Assembly (NCBI GenBank): GCA_964035545.1
Contig: OZ037767.1
Location: 19,229,628 to 19,293,627, forward strand
Source: Bugula neritina
Taxonomy: Eukaryota; Bryozoa; Gymnolaemata; Cheilostomatida; Bugulidae
Length of the DNA stretch: 64,000 bases
Direction of reading: 5' to 3'
Under the pieces are notes generated by a model. That model made no database searches and was not told where the DNA came from. It saw nothing but the letters and a program-made list of their open reading frames with translations. The position numbers were made by a program, and so were the translations under genes. Shown in pieces: positions 1-11,595 of the stretch. Within the stretch, counting starts at the first letter, position 1. Each line of letters begins with the position of its first letter.

Positions 1-1336
1 TTCAGTCCCCAAGCACTCTGAGGTATGTTGTATTTTAAGCTTTTGGTGAAACTGTGAAAAGCTAGGCCTGAGCCCTTTGCTGTGTACTGCCACGCTATTG
101 GTCAAAAATGTATCATAAAATACTAGTCTTGATGAATCAATAGGTTTACTTTTGTCTGTTATGGGCATTTTTAAATAGCGTGTCAATGACTTTAACTTAT
201 GAAAACTTCATTAAACTTTCAAAATAACATAATATTGCAAAAGTATGGTGCATTTTCAAAATTTAAGTTATTTTTGTAGATGTAGTATGCTAGGTGTAGT
301 GTGTTATGTGTTATATAGTTTTGAGATTGTGATAAACTACTCTAGGCCTACTTTCACACTTTTCACACCTATACGGTCGTAGTCCTGTACAGGTAACCGG
401 TCTGCAGGTTTCCAATCTTTATCAGCATCCACCATCTTTCCCGGTCTTCTGCATCCTCTGGTTTAAGGTCCCAACGCTTCATGTCATCTCCTATCGTGTC
501 CATCCATTTTTAGGCCTACCGCGTTAGATATTTACAAGACTTTTTAAATCATTTGTATTGTTGAGCAAATGGTGATGCTCAATTCTCTATTAACTTTACT
601 AAATACCAACTAATGTTGTGTAAATAAAATAAACCTATTACAATAAAATGATAACAAATAGTTACAATGTGTAAATATCATACAACTGGATTTGTTTAGC
701 AAAGACTTGAACACTTGGTTGTTTTTCTCTAGTTTAACAATAACAAAATACTATATAAACTTACAAGATATATAATAGCAACTCTGTACAGCAAAGAGAA
801 ATAGTAAAGTTTAACAAGGTCTAGCACCATTTTTAAATTTTGACAGCAGCTACCTGCAGGTATAACTTTTAGCTAACAAATTAGCAGTTACTATATCTTT
901 ACTGCATGTACTATAAACCATGCAGTTGCCTAGAAATTTTTCCTTATATCATTCAAATTGATGGATAACAATAGGCAGCTTTGAAACAAAATGGTGGAAT
1001 CTTTTCTATTTTCACTTTCTAGCCATACCCCAACAACCTCAGGCCTTCAAACATACATTATGCAACGCATAATTTGAAAGCAGCATCACTTAATACAAAT
1101 AATGCTGCAGTGAAAGGCGACCAAAGACAACTGCTCTATTCTGACTCTATTTCAATTTACTTGCTTTTCTCTGTGCCACACTTTTCAATGTAGCATCATT
1201 CTAACTTAGATGATGGAGAAATTAATAGTACACTAAGTGAATACAAATAAGTTAATATGCTATGCTAATTATGACAGTTAGGATAGCTATATGTGAGCAG
1301 AGAGTAGCTAGTAGATGTAAGTTTTATTTGCTGTAG
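1..1336. other. AT-rich sequence upstream of the first recognisable IRAG exon
   Basis: Apart from the LINE relic at 360-510 I see no coding exon here. The exon at 1337 begins with a splice acceptor (ctgtag), so this stretch is probably intron of the IRAG-like gene, with the 5' exons left of the window. Confidence 0.5.
360..510 (-). mobile_element. 3' relic of a non-LTR (RTE-like) retrotransposon
   Basis: Read on the minus strand, about 45 codons give the block WMDTIGDDMKRWDL followed by KPEDAEDRERWWMLIK, then a stop. The pattern W-D-x-I-x-D-D-(12-16)-D-A-x-D-R-x-x-W is typical of the last residues of RTE/CR1-like LINE reverse transcriptase ORFs. No reverse transcriptase core lies beside it, so this is a 5'-truncated dead copy. 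Family recognition is from memory of the motif; a search against Repbase/Dfam would settle it. Confidence 0.5.
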
Positions 1337-4300
1337 AAGTCCAGAACTGTGAGGCAACTAAAGAGGTTGTCTAGTGTACAAACATTGATGCCGCAAGTGC
1401 CTGAAGAACACGAAGATGGAAACGGCAGCATCTATCGCACTAACTTTCGACAGCATGGAATACATTCTAAACCTTTGATTGGCTCTGATGCAAATGAGAT
1501 GCCAATTAAATTATCACCGCAGGAACTTAGTGTTGAGGCTAATCAGTGCTTTACATGGATGTGTAAGGAAGCTAACGCAGTTACCTGCGGCACCTCAACA
1601 CCACACAATCAGTACCTCTCTTCACCTGAGAGTTTCACTGCAGATAGTCAGCAGTATACTAGTCTCATGTCAGGCGAGTCAATGGCCAGCACTCAAACTT
1701 GTAAGCAAGTAGAAAGCGGTCTATCAGGCAGTTGCCCAATCAAAAACAATGAAACAGAAGAATCTAAGATGGAAGGAGAAGATCCACAGTCTTTCCTGAA
1801 GTCAATGGGTCCTGATTTGACACAGAATTCAACTGCAGTTGACCTTGAGAAAGGTGAGATATCAGCAGAGATAAGTCACACTTCCTCGCCAGATCTCTTG
1901 AAGGTGGACGTTTTACCTGCTGGCAGAGAGCAGAGGGCTCATAGCGTGCCGGCTAGAGTCGAAACATCAGAGCTCCTGATCTCACAGGCACAGCAAGGAC
2001 ACGACTTTTCAGCTTTAGAAACAAACGCTTCTCAAGATGAGGCAATACCTGGTCAGTCTCAAACTCTGATATTTGGAAGATTTTCTTCAGCAGATGAGCT
2101 AGCTGCCAGGTACATTATATATTGTTATTTTGAGAGTTTGATGGGGTCAGCAATGAGATAATGCATAACAACAATGTGTGTGTTGCAAATTATTAAGAAA
2201 TAGATAGACCCATTATAGCATCTGTGGTAATTTTATTACAACATTTCTAATGACTCCATGAGTTAGTATTTGGGTTACAACATGTAAGGATATTTAGAAA
2301 AAGGGCTGTTGTTAACAGTACTTTGCTATCTACGTCACTTCAAGCTAGGAATGTTACTAGGTAGTCTAATGCACAATTATTGTACAGTTATTAAATTGCC
2401 TCATAAAATATATTAACTGCTGCTGCTTAGTTCTTACCTCTAATAATCTAATAGACGGATGAAGAAGGTTTAATTAATTCATCAAGTGCTGATTATAACA
2501 CATTGGTTTTTACACTGCAGCTGCTGTAAATGTTACTCACACCTAGCACTGAGGTTCCATTGCTTCTTATTATGGTTATACGGAGTTTTCAGTCCATGTT
2601 TGGGACAGCATAAGTTACTGGAAATGAAACCACAAATTCATTGTATATGAATATCAATACGAATCTAATGGAAGCTATGGAAACGCAGTTAAGATGAATA
2701 ACTGTGAGTAATACTAGCTAGAGCTTATGCAGGTGTACGCTAGAGGTGATCCACTATGCTAAGGTTATATACAGTGAATGCTGCTGAAAATATCATTACA
2801 GCTATTTTATTATATGTAGGTTATTACTGATCCATTTTACTCAATTAGAAACCATATTATAGTTGCGCTCAGCTTAGCTGAAGTAGTTAATGAGAACTGC
2901 ATATCAGCATATGTCTGTAGCTACATGTACTTAGAGTAACTTAATGTACATTAAAATTACCAAAATGTACCAGTTAAAATTACAGAATGTATTTTAAAGT
3001 GTCTACAGTATCTTAAAGTCAGAAAATGTATTCTTAAAGTACATATGGCTAAACACAATCTAAAATTATCAAATGTATTTTAAAAGTAAACACATTTCGT
3101 GTGTCAAATGTTCTGATTTCTCAAATTCTTAATGCTTTTTCCTGCCTTTTCAAGAACTTGAGAATAATTTTATAATTTCTTATCATTTGTATTATCTATA
3201 TATATCAATTAAATTACATGAGTGCTAAATATTCTACTACTACATGGTAACTACTCCAGCTGATATATCTAGTACTTGTATTAATGCTTGGTGTGTGCAT
3301 GTGTAAAAGGAGGCAAGCTAATACTGCAATATTACTATAACCAACAGCAACAATATATCATGTTATATCATATGTGTGTGTAAAAAGAGACAGCCTAATA
3401 CAACACCACAACAGCAGCAATGCAAACACTTGTATCATGTAATACTATACAAACTAATTACCTTTTAGCTAAAGACCAGGTAGTAAAATTTGAAGGCTCA
3501 GATGCCTTACTCTCCCCTCCCCCACCTTTCAGTGTGTTCACTTGTGTAATAGGCTGTAGAGCATAAACATAGCATACATGTATCTATAGTAATAAAGTAA
3601 TAAGGTTTAATGTAAATGACTATTGTAATATCTTACGCCTAGTACTTAGATTTTGATGCAGATGCTTATTTAAGGGAAACGAGTAATGTTTTGCAACAGT
3701 TTTTTTATTTTTGAAGTTTGTAAATCCATCACCATCAAAAAATGGTAAAGCCATGACACCTAACACTTTACTTTTTTATTCACTGCCCGTATTAAGTATG
3801 TAGGAACACTGCTATTTGTATACTAATTTGCTGTGTATTGTGTAACCATGTAATACTGACATTACATATGCATCTTGCAGTGAGCAAAAGGCCGAAGAGC
3901 TGGAATCGAAATTCGTATACATGACAGCTACACTTTCAACTCAGAAAGAGACACTGGACAAGAGACTAGAGATGAGTGAGCGCAATAGAGTCAGCACTGA
4001 AGAATGTCTAAGCAATGAAGTGGCTAACTTGGCAGCAGAAATTAGAGTGAGTATATGCAGTAACTAACTTATATTATACGTATAACTTCAAGTTGTAAAC
4101 AGTGTGAAGTTACTATACCCGAATCATCTCCACACTCTTTCATTACACAGCAATAACAGATATTTAAAACTTGCAGGTCATTTAATATCTGTAATACTGC
4201 TCAGCAATTTTGTTTAATACATGTTGGCAATTGATTGTTTTTCCCTGTAATTACTAGGTTATACAATATAATATTACTAGAATATTGCCGGAAAGCGGAA

Positions 4301-7300
4301 TTGCTGTTGGAAATCAACCCACTGTGATGTAAAAGTGAAAATTCCATACCCTAGTGATAGTGAAGATTACATAGTGCAAGTGAATAGTATATAGTAATAG
4401 TGAAGAGTATATAGTAATAGTTGAGAGTATATAGTAATAGCTGAGAGTATATAGTATAATAGTGAATAGTATATAGTAATAGTTGAGAGTATATAGTATA
4501 ATAGTGAATAGTATATAGCTATAGTTGTGAGGATATAGTATAATAGTGAATAGTATATAGCTATAGTTGTGAGGATATAGTATAATAGTGAATAGTATAT
4601 AGTAATAGTGAATAGTATATAGTAATAGTTGAGAGTATATAGTAATAGTGAATAGTATATAGGTATAGTTGAGAGTATATTATAGTATAATAGTGAATAG
4701 TATATAGTATAATAGTGAATAGTATATAGGTATAGTTGAGAGTATATAGTATAATATTGAATAGTATATAGCTATAGTTGAGAGTATATAGTATAATAGT
4801 GAATAGTATATAGCTATAGTTGTGTGCAAGTCGCCTATGAATGCAGCAGTAGTCTGCCAGGCTAGCAGACACTGAGTTTAGTTGTTGTTCACATTAATAA
4901 GTTTGAGTTGAAAATGTTGGATTTGCATTTGCAGTATAAACCATGAGTTTTATCTATTTCTAAAATGGTATAAGCAAAGCTTGAAATACAATCAAGTTTA
5001 TTTGGAATTTCAGAGAAAGGAAAACTCAAACCTAACATATGACCATAGGGTACATGAAAGTTGCTTCACAAAACACAAGCAAACAGTAATTAAAATAAAA
5101 TAAACACTTGAAGCATATTTGCCTCTTTATAAGGTATTTTCATGCAATAATAGCCCTCATGTGTTTATTTACGTCACATTGTTCAACTCTGCCCATTACA
5201 AAGGGATGATGATTATTTCAAAAAGGATGTTAGAGGGTGTGTTCAGTTTTAAATTTACAGGAATTCATGAAACTTTTGAATGTCAAACAAAATTTGCAAA
5301 CTGGAAAATAATTTGCATTACGGCAATCTATCAAATAAAGTAAATTTGAAATAAAAAATTCATATGCAACAAAGTAACTGCATATATCATAACATGCCTT
5401 TATCTAATCCCAGAAAATATACTGTTATAGATATAAAGTACAATGCACCTTTTACCCTACTGCAGTACTCTACTATTTCATGTTTACCCGGCTGATTTAT
5501 TACATAACATTGCAAGATGAGAGTGTCATAAAATACTACATATCAATATAGCAATAAAATGTACCTCTAGCAACCAATATGCTATAAATAAGAAGGCATT
5601 TTCATTACAGCTATAAAACACGATTCTTCTATTTGTTACGTAAACATGGAATTATTGCTAGGAGATTCTGTAACAGATTTAATGTTACCACCTTATATAT
5701 GAATAACACTTTACACTTGAGCCATCATGCATATTAGTGTTGGTTCTCTAAAGGCATATCTAATTATTTTGCATATTCATTAGTTAAAGTTTTATTGCCT
5801 GATTTTAGAATTTAATGAATGGAGAATTGGAGAAAGAGTTAAAAGAAAAATTACAAAGTTGCGAAAAGCATCTTCAAAAAATTATCCCACTCTTCAGGGC
5901 CCTGGCAAACAAATCAGAAGTGTGTGGAGCTGTTAAACAGGTGACCTGAAGTAGTAGTATTTCAGTTGCTATAGGGAGGTCCTTGTTTGCTTATAAGTTG
6001 TGCTCTTCAAAAAAGCTCGTCAAAAATACAATCTGTATAAATTCAATAGTAACCCCAACCCCTGACATTTCATTTGCAACAACTTAGCATAATCTAAGAA
6101 TTATCTTCCCATGTAAAATTGATGCTAATTCACAAGTATCAACTGCCCTTTGATTGTGGGAGTTATTAAACCTTCAGTTTATTATTTTCACTACTATATT
6201 ATTTTGTCGTAATACACATTGCGCCAGAGTGCTCTAAATACAGAGAAAGGCAGATAATTGCAGTATAAATTATAATGATACTATTATGCAGCTTAGTTTT
6301 GTTAAAGTAAGCTGCAATGCTGTAGGAGAGGAAACAGCTGGTAGCCTCAGAGTCTATGGTCATGTATGTGGAGCACGTGAAACGTCTGCATGCTAGAGAG
6401 TCTACAGATCATCAGGCTACAAGACTTAGGCTAATGAAGGCTCAACAGGAGTGGAGTGACGTGGGAGACAACTCCGTAAACGTTAACATTACAAGAAGGT
6501 CATCTACTGTGGGTGGAAGTACACAGGTACAGTTACAATAGTACACTCTAGAAATGGCTGGCAATGAAAACATAATTATTATACAAAAAAATAACTTACC
6601 CCCTTCTCTTTCTTCCCCCACCCCTTGTGTGCATGCCTAGCCCATTATTACCAAATATATATATACTTCCTGAGATATATATTTTTGTGCAAGTCTAACA
6701 TAAATTGTGAATTTTTAAATATGTCTGCCTTATCATAACAAGTTCAACCCATTTAAGCAGTTATTATCATTTATATTACTTTTATATATATTGTTGAATG
6801 ATTGTTTCACGATGAAAGTCTGCATTTTGTGTATCATTCATACTGTGTTTGTAGACACTCAACAAAAGAAGAGCAAGTGTTGCTCTCACAGCTCTACCAA
6901 ACATCCTTGGTGGACAAGGTTTAAAGCAGTTTTCTATGGTAACAGTTTACGCAACTTCTCATAGGTTTATAACATGTTGGTTTAGATATATATTTCAAGT
7001 TTATTGGTATGAAAATAGGTATCAACTCAATTAGTTATAAAGGAGTTACATTTTTACTGCAATGAGACTTTACTTGAAATGCACAGGTGGCAAGATTAAT
7101 AAATTCACAACTACTGTGATCTTTCAAAGCAAACTGTAGTTGTTCCCTCTTTTCCTGATAACGCACACAGAGGAAACTCCAAAAAGCTAGTAGCTAACTT
7201 TTAGGATGTTAGCTAATAACAGCTTAATAAAAGTTGTGTTATGTATTTAATTTTTTAGGATCCAAAGTCCCGTTTTCAACAAATAGTGCGGAGAAGTTCC

Positions 7301-9375
7301 CAAAGCAATCACAAATTTTTTCGACATCCTTCTACAGAAAGTGACTCTGGAGATTACGTAGAGTTGCCAGGTGTTACTGTTAACAGGGCACATGCTCTAA
7401 CTGACACGTCAGCAACAGGTACTTGTTCAACACCAGTAAGGGCCCTGTCAACACCAGCATGCAATTCGACTCCCAGAACATGCTTTGGTGCATCAGAAGG
7501 TGTGAGTGACAAGAGCTCTCTGGATGGCTTTAGGTGAGATAGCTTTGACCAGGTTACCTACTGATATTACTCGCTCAGTTAAATAGATTTGTAAAGCTGC
7601 TTGCCCGCAAAATAGACGTTTTCTTGATTGACAAATTCACTGAGTGAAATGGCTTCGGTGACTTTGTTACAGGTGTATTATGCAAAAGTTTGAGCAAGTG
7701 AATGCTTACTTTTTATTGAAGTGTAGCAGGAAAATTATATTATTTGCATTTAATACCTGCTTCCAGAGTTACCTCGTTAGCAAGTTTAATTTACCTATTG
7801 ATTATAGTTAGTGATATACTATACTATCTAGTGATATACTATACTATCTAGTGCTATACTATACTATCTAGTGATATACTATACTGTCTAGTGCTATACT
7901 ATACTATCTAGTGATATCACCTACCGCTGCCTTTTCTTCTCCTATACAGTCAGCTAGCGGTTATAAAGACAATCAGTGCTGTGATGCCGTCAGTACAAAC
8001 TGTAGAAAAGCCAGAAAAGGTGGAAGTTCGAAGTACTATTAGAAGAAGAAGGTCAATCAAAAGATCAGGCACTTCTGGCTCTCAAAGAAACAGCATGTAT
8101 GAGAAGATAACTTATTATTAAAAAAAACTCACACAAGTTTATAGTCGTTATCCCTGTGAGAACCCCTGATAGAAAGGGTGTTTAAGTGGTCTCAGAATTT
8201 GGTTTCTATTGCGCCAAAGAAGCATTCGTGGCTCACGGCCTTCCCTAACATCATCAATGGCCTTTACTGGGATTCGAACCACTGACTGATTGGGTTTACT
8301 AAACCACTGCTCCTGCCATTAGATCACAGATGTTCCTTATTTGTATATACCTAGTACCATATCACATACATATGTGGAAACAAATGTATCATGCCCAACA
8401 CATACATGTTCAGAATTATATGTAAAATGCTTGAAGCCCTTAGCAACATATATTTTATACAATACGATAATAAATATAATATGTATGGCTTTATGCTGCA
8501 ATTAAATTATTGTAGATGACTATTTTTAAACATATCAACCTGTATAATTTTAGAGACCAGTCAACCTACAACAAGGAGAGCTTTAATCAATCAAACAGGT
8601 TCTCGGACATGTTGTTGAAGTTGGACAGAATCTTGAGTGACCATGACTTGTACAGGTCAGTCAATAATGTCGCAATCATCTCACAAGTTATTGCATTTTT
8701 TTCTATATAAATATGCTATGGTAGCGGGTGAGAGCGGGGGGGGGGGGTTGAGGTTGCAGCCTGTTAGCACCAATTAACTTAGCCATAATGCCGCAATGCC
8801 TATTACTATTTATTCATTTCCCATAATCATCTAACATATTAGTATAACTTAAAGCAGATCCTATAAGCATCATGATGAGGCTTCTCATAGCATACTATAT
8901 CACAGTTTCTAATTTTATATTAGAAGTTTCTTACGTTATATAATTTTATTTGGGCTCAATTGGTTTCATTTCAACAAATATAAACATGCTTCCAGAGTAT
9001 AGAATAATAGCAGTATAGAAGTGCGCACCTACAGGGTCATGATAGTGTATGTAACCTGGAATCGCAATGTAAAAATGTCAATTTTGGAGTTGTTTCCCTG
9101 TCTATGAAAACTGGCTAGAATCAATTTATCTTGTATTAATAAAAGCTTTGGTAGTAGGATAGTTACTACAACTTCTTTCTGGCACTCTACCTCGAAATAT
9201 GTTTTATAATTTGGTTGTAAGTATATCTTTCAGCTTTAAATTCTTTAGATCCTGTAAGGAGCATTACATCTCCTTTAGCAGATCACACACAGGGTGGAGA
9301 CCACAACTCCGACAAGTTATATTTGCTTTGCTCATTTGTATTGTATATTTACAGCTCAAAATATTGTTAACATAG
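1337..9375 (+). CDS. IRAG: IRAG1/IRAG2 (MRVI1/LRMP-JAW1) homologue, 3' part, tail-anchored
   Basis: Nine exons, all with GT-AG borders and matching phases: 1337-2109, 3881-4046, 5809-5940, 6326-6526, 6855-6938, 7259-7533, 7950-8096, 8554-8655, 9249-9375 (669 codons with the stop). Exon 1 is an unconserved acidic/Ser-rich region and starts at an acceptor, so the N-terminus is missing. Exons 2-4 encode the family's coiled coil (ELESKFVYMTATLSTQ, CGAVKQ, MVMYVEHVKRLHARES). Exon 5 has the KRRASVALTALPNI block and exon 6 continues into RFQQIVRRSS. The last exon ends in a hydrophobic C-terminal segment (VIFALLICIVYLQLKILLT) and a stop. Vertebrate IRAG1 links cGMP kinase I to the IP3 receptor, and IRAG2/JAW1 is an ER/nuclear-envelope tail-anchored protein; an ER role here is inference. 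The coiled-coil and tail features were recognised from memory of human LRMP. Introns hold arrays at 4370-4826 and 7808-7917 and a SINE at 8120-8338. Confidence 0.85.
4370..4826. repeat. Tandem array, unit about 18-20 bp (agtatatagtaatagtga type)
   Basis: Degenerate copies of agtatatagtaatagtga and variants with 'tagttgagagtatatag' run through this stretch of IRAG intron 2. Stop-free reading on the opposite strand is only a consequence of the repeat. Confidence 0.85.
7808..7917. repeat. Tandem array, 20-bp unit, just upstream of IRAG exon 7 acceptor
   Basis: About five to six copies of tgatatactatactatctag, ending 33 bp before the acceptor at 7949. The unit contains 'tatctag', which itself looks like a weak 3' splice site. 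Confidence 0.85.
8120..8338 (-). mobile_element. tRNA-derived SINE, diverged copy
   Basis: On the minus strand there is a perfect pol III B box (GGTTCGAATCCC, near 8269-8280), preceded by a degraded A-box region and followed by the family body that ends in 'ctcacagggataacgacta'. Same family as the copies at 21260, 36392, 36652 and 57245. It lies in IRAG intron 7. Confidence 0.75.
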
Positions 9376-9825
9376 AATTGTTTTTTGGTGACTTCAAGAA
9401 TTAAAAACTTTATATTTTTTTAAACAAATAGATGATTCATATCAGTAAGCCAGCTTAATGGTTGTTAAATATTAAATATATAAATTAATTCAATATTATC
9501 CAATTAGTAACTATATAATGATAAAATGTTACTAGTGTTTAAACCTATTTTGTTGAATTAAGTTAACTCAAGTTATATAGAATCTGTTGCAGCATACTAC
9601 ATGTTAGTGGTACTACAGTTTGCCTGCAGTTCCAATTGACTAGCTACTCCATGCAAACAGTTTTACTTTAAACAATAACTATGATGGAATATATCTGTTC
9701 TGTAATGAATGTATGAATTGCAACTGTGCACATGTAACACTGCTCATTATGGTTTGTACAAATACTGAAATTATTATAATTATTTTAGTATTTTATTCCA
9801 TATTTTCTAGTCACAGAAAACTGTC

Positions 9826-9831
9826 AATAAA
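9826..9831 (+). promoter_or_regulatory. Candidate poly(A) signal AATAAA for the IRAG homologue
   Basis: AATAAA lies about 450 bp after the stop codon at 9373-9375 and just before the hAT-like MITE. It is the first clear signal downstream of the stop. No transcript evidence is available. Confidence 0.35.
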
Positions 9832-9880
9832 AACTCTCAAAACTCACAGAATTACGTTAAATTTAGAATAAGCTTTAGTT

Positions 9881-10242
9881 CAGGGGTGTACAACCTTTTC
9901 AGAGCAAGAGCCATTGAAATGGAATATCCCATGGCTAGGGCCACATTGTATAAACTCAGGCTTAAGCTGGGGAGACACAGTATCAGTACCTTTTAAATAA
10001 TTTCCTTCCCAACTTCCTATGAATCAACAACAAAGTCCCACTAATCACTGTAGTCTGTGTGTTTATAGCACATACGTATATAAAAAAGACATTTAAAAGG
10101 TGGTTTTCCACCATAATCCATATACATGTGAAAAATAATTTTATCCGCTATGTCATTGAGGGCCACATAAATTCAGGCGGGTGGGAGAGGGAGGGCGGCA
10201 TTTTTAACTCTGCATGAGGCCTCCAGCTGTTGGACAGCCTTG
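9881..10242. mobile_element. hAT-type MITE with perfect 8-bp target duplication
   Basis: The element starts CAGGGGTGTACAACC and ends GTTGGACAGCCTTG, an imperfect terminal inverted repeat of the common 'CAGGGGTGTCCAACC' hAT type. It is flanked by CTTTAGTT at 9873-9880 and again at 10243-10250, a perfect 8-bp target duplication as expected for hAT transposition. At 362 bp with no transposase ORF it is non-autonomous. It contains 'gagggccacat' motifs typical of such MITEs. Confidence 0.9.
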
Positions 10243-10294
10243 CTTTAGTTGAAAGCTAAAAAGAGCACAACTCAAAAGTAGTGACATTGAGAGG

Positions 10295-10645
10295 CTTGGC
10301 ATATACTCACTAGATATATTATAACTGTACATATACTAGCTATCCGTATATACATTATACCTAGCCTACTGTATATACATATACACACTATATATGTACT
10401 GTATATACACACTATATATGTACTGTGTATATACACTATATGTATTATATATACACACTAGATGTATACTGTATATACACACTGTATGTACGGTATATAC
10501 ACACACTATATGTACTGTATATACACACTATATGTATTATATATACACACTAGATGTATACTGTATATACACACTGTATGTACGGTATATACACACTATA
10601 TATGTACTGTATACACACACTATATGTATACTGTATATCTACATT
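10295..10645. repeat. Tandem array of tatatacacactatatgta-type units
   Basis: Copies of about 19-20 bp (tgtatatacacactatatg) fill this intergenic stretch between the convergent IRAG and zinc-finger genes. Open frames rich in Tyr/Cys here are repeat artefacts. Confidence 0.85.
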
Positions 10646-11595
10646 ATAGACATGCACTTGCTCATTAATGCTGTTTATGAGGTTTGTGTCAGGTCAAGCA
10701 GTAAGAATAAGTATGAATAGCAGAGAACTAAAGAGATGACAACTACAATTTACATATCAGGTGTTCTATGCCATGGACACATGCGCTGGTTAGATTCATT
10801 ATACATTTATTATAATAACTGTATACATAAGATGAAGTACAGGTGTAAGGTAGTCAATTTTTGAAATGCTTAACTTGATAAAAAATACATGATATAGTAA
10901 ATGAATGTATGAATAAAATCAAGATAGTAGAACAATAGTTTGGTAAACAAGTAAATATAGGCAGTATAAAAAGTTGTAATAAAAATAATTCTCTTACAGC
11001 AACGTAGATATGGAATAATACTGGAAAAACAGTCCTTAACTACTAAATATATGTACAGCTCCCTACTATAGAAAAGACCACATTTCCAAAAACACAACAC
11101 ATACAACATCAATCTCCACGAACCCTTCTGCTCTCCCTTTAATCACACAGCCGAAACCGTTTAGATAAGAGTTCAAGATGTCCAGTCACAAAGTGACTCA
11201 TCATGTAATAAAGCATGCATAAGTATGTAAATATTACAGGGTACTTAATATAACAATCTATTCATTTCAGGGTTATAATTGACCCACATTAGATTCAGTT
11301 GGCAATGAAAGATTTATGAAATGGCTAAAATAGGGTAATGGGCATATGTTAAAATAAAAGTATGCTCAAATACTTGTAGGTGTGTAAATTCTAACTCATG
11401 CGGATAAAAATTGTAGGAATTAAAAAGGTTGCGATACATGTACACACACATATGTTAATGTGTATACATGGCACAATAAGCATTACCATTACGTATTGCA
11501 ACAGAATTAATATAGTATTATAGAATATATTATATATAAAGTTATTGCAAAGATAAAATAATATAATACAACATTTCCCCTTCTCCTTGTTTCAT
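10646..11595. other. Intergenic / 3' flank of the zinc-finger gene
   Basis: AT-rich, no coding exon seen. The 3' UTR of the minus-strand zinc-finger gene must lie here; a minus-strand AATAAA occurs near 10805, but I cannot tell which signal is used. Confidence 0.5.
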
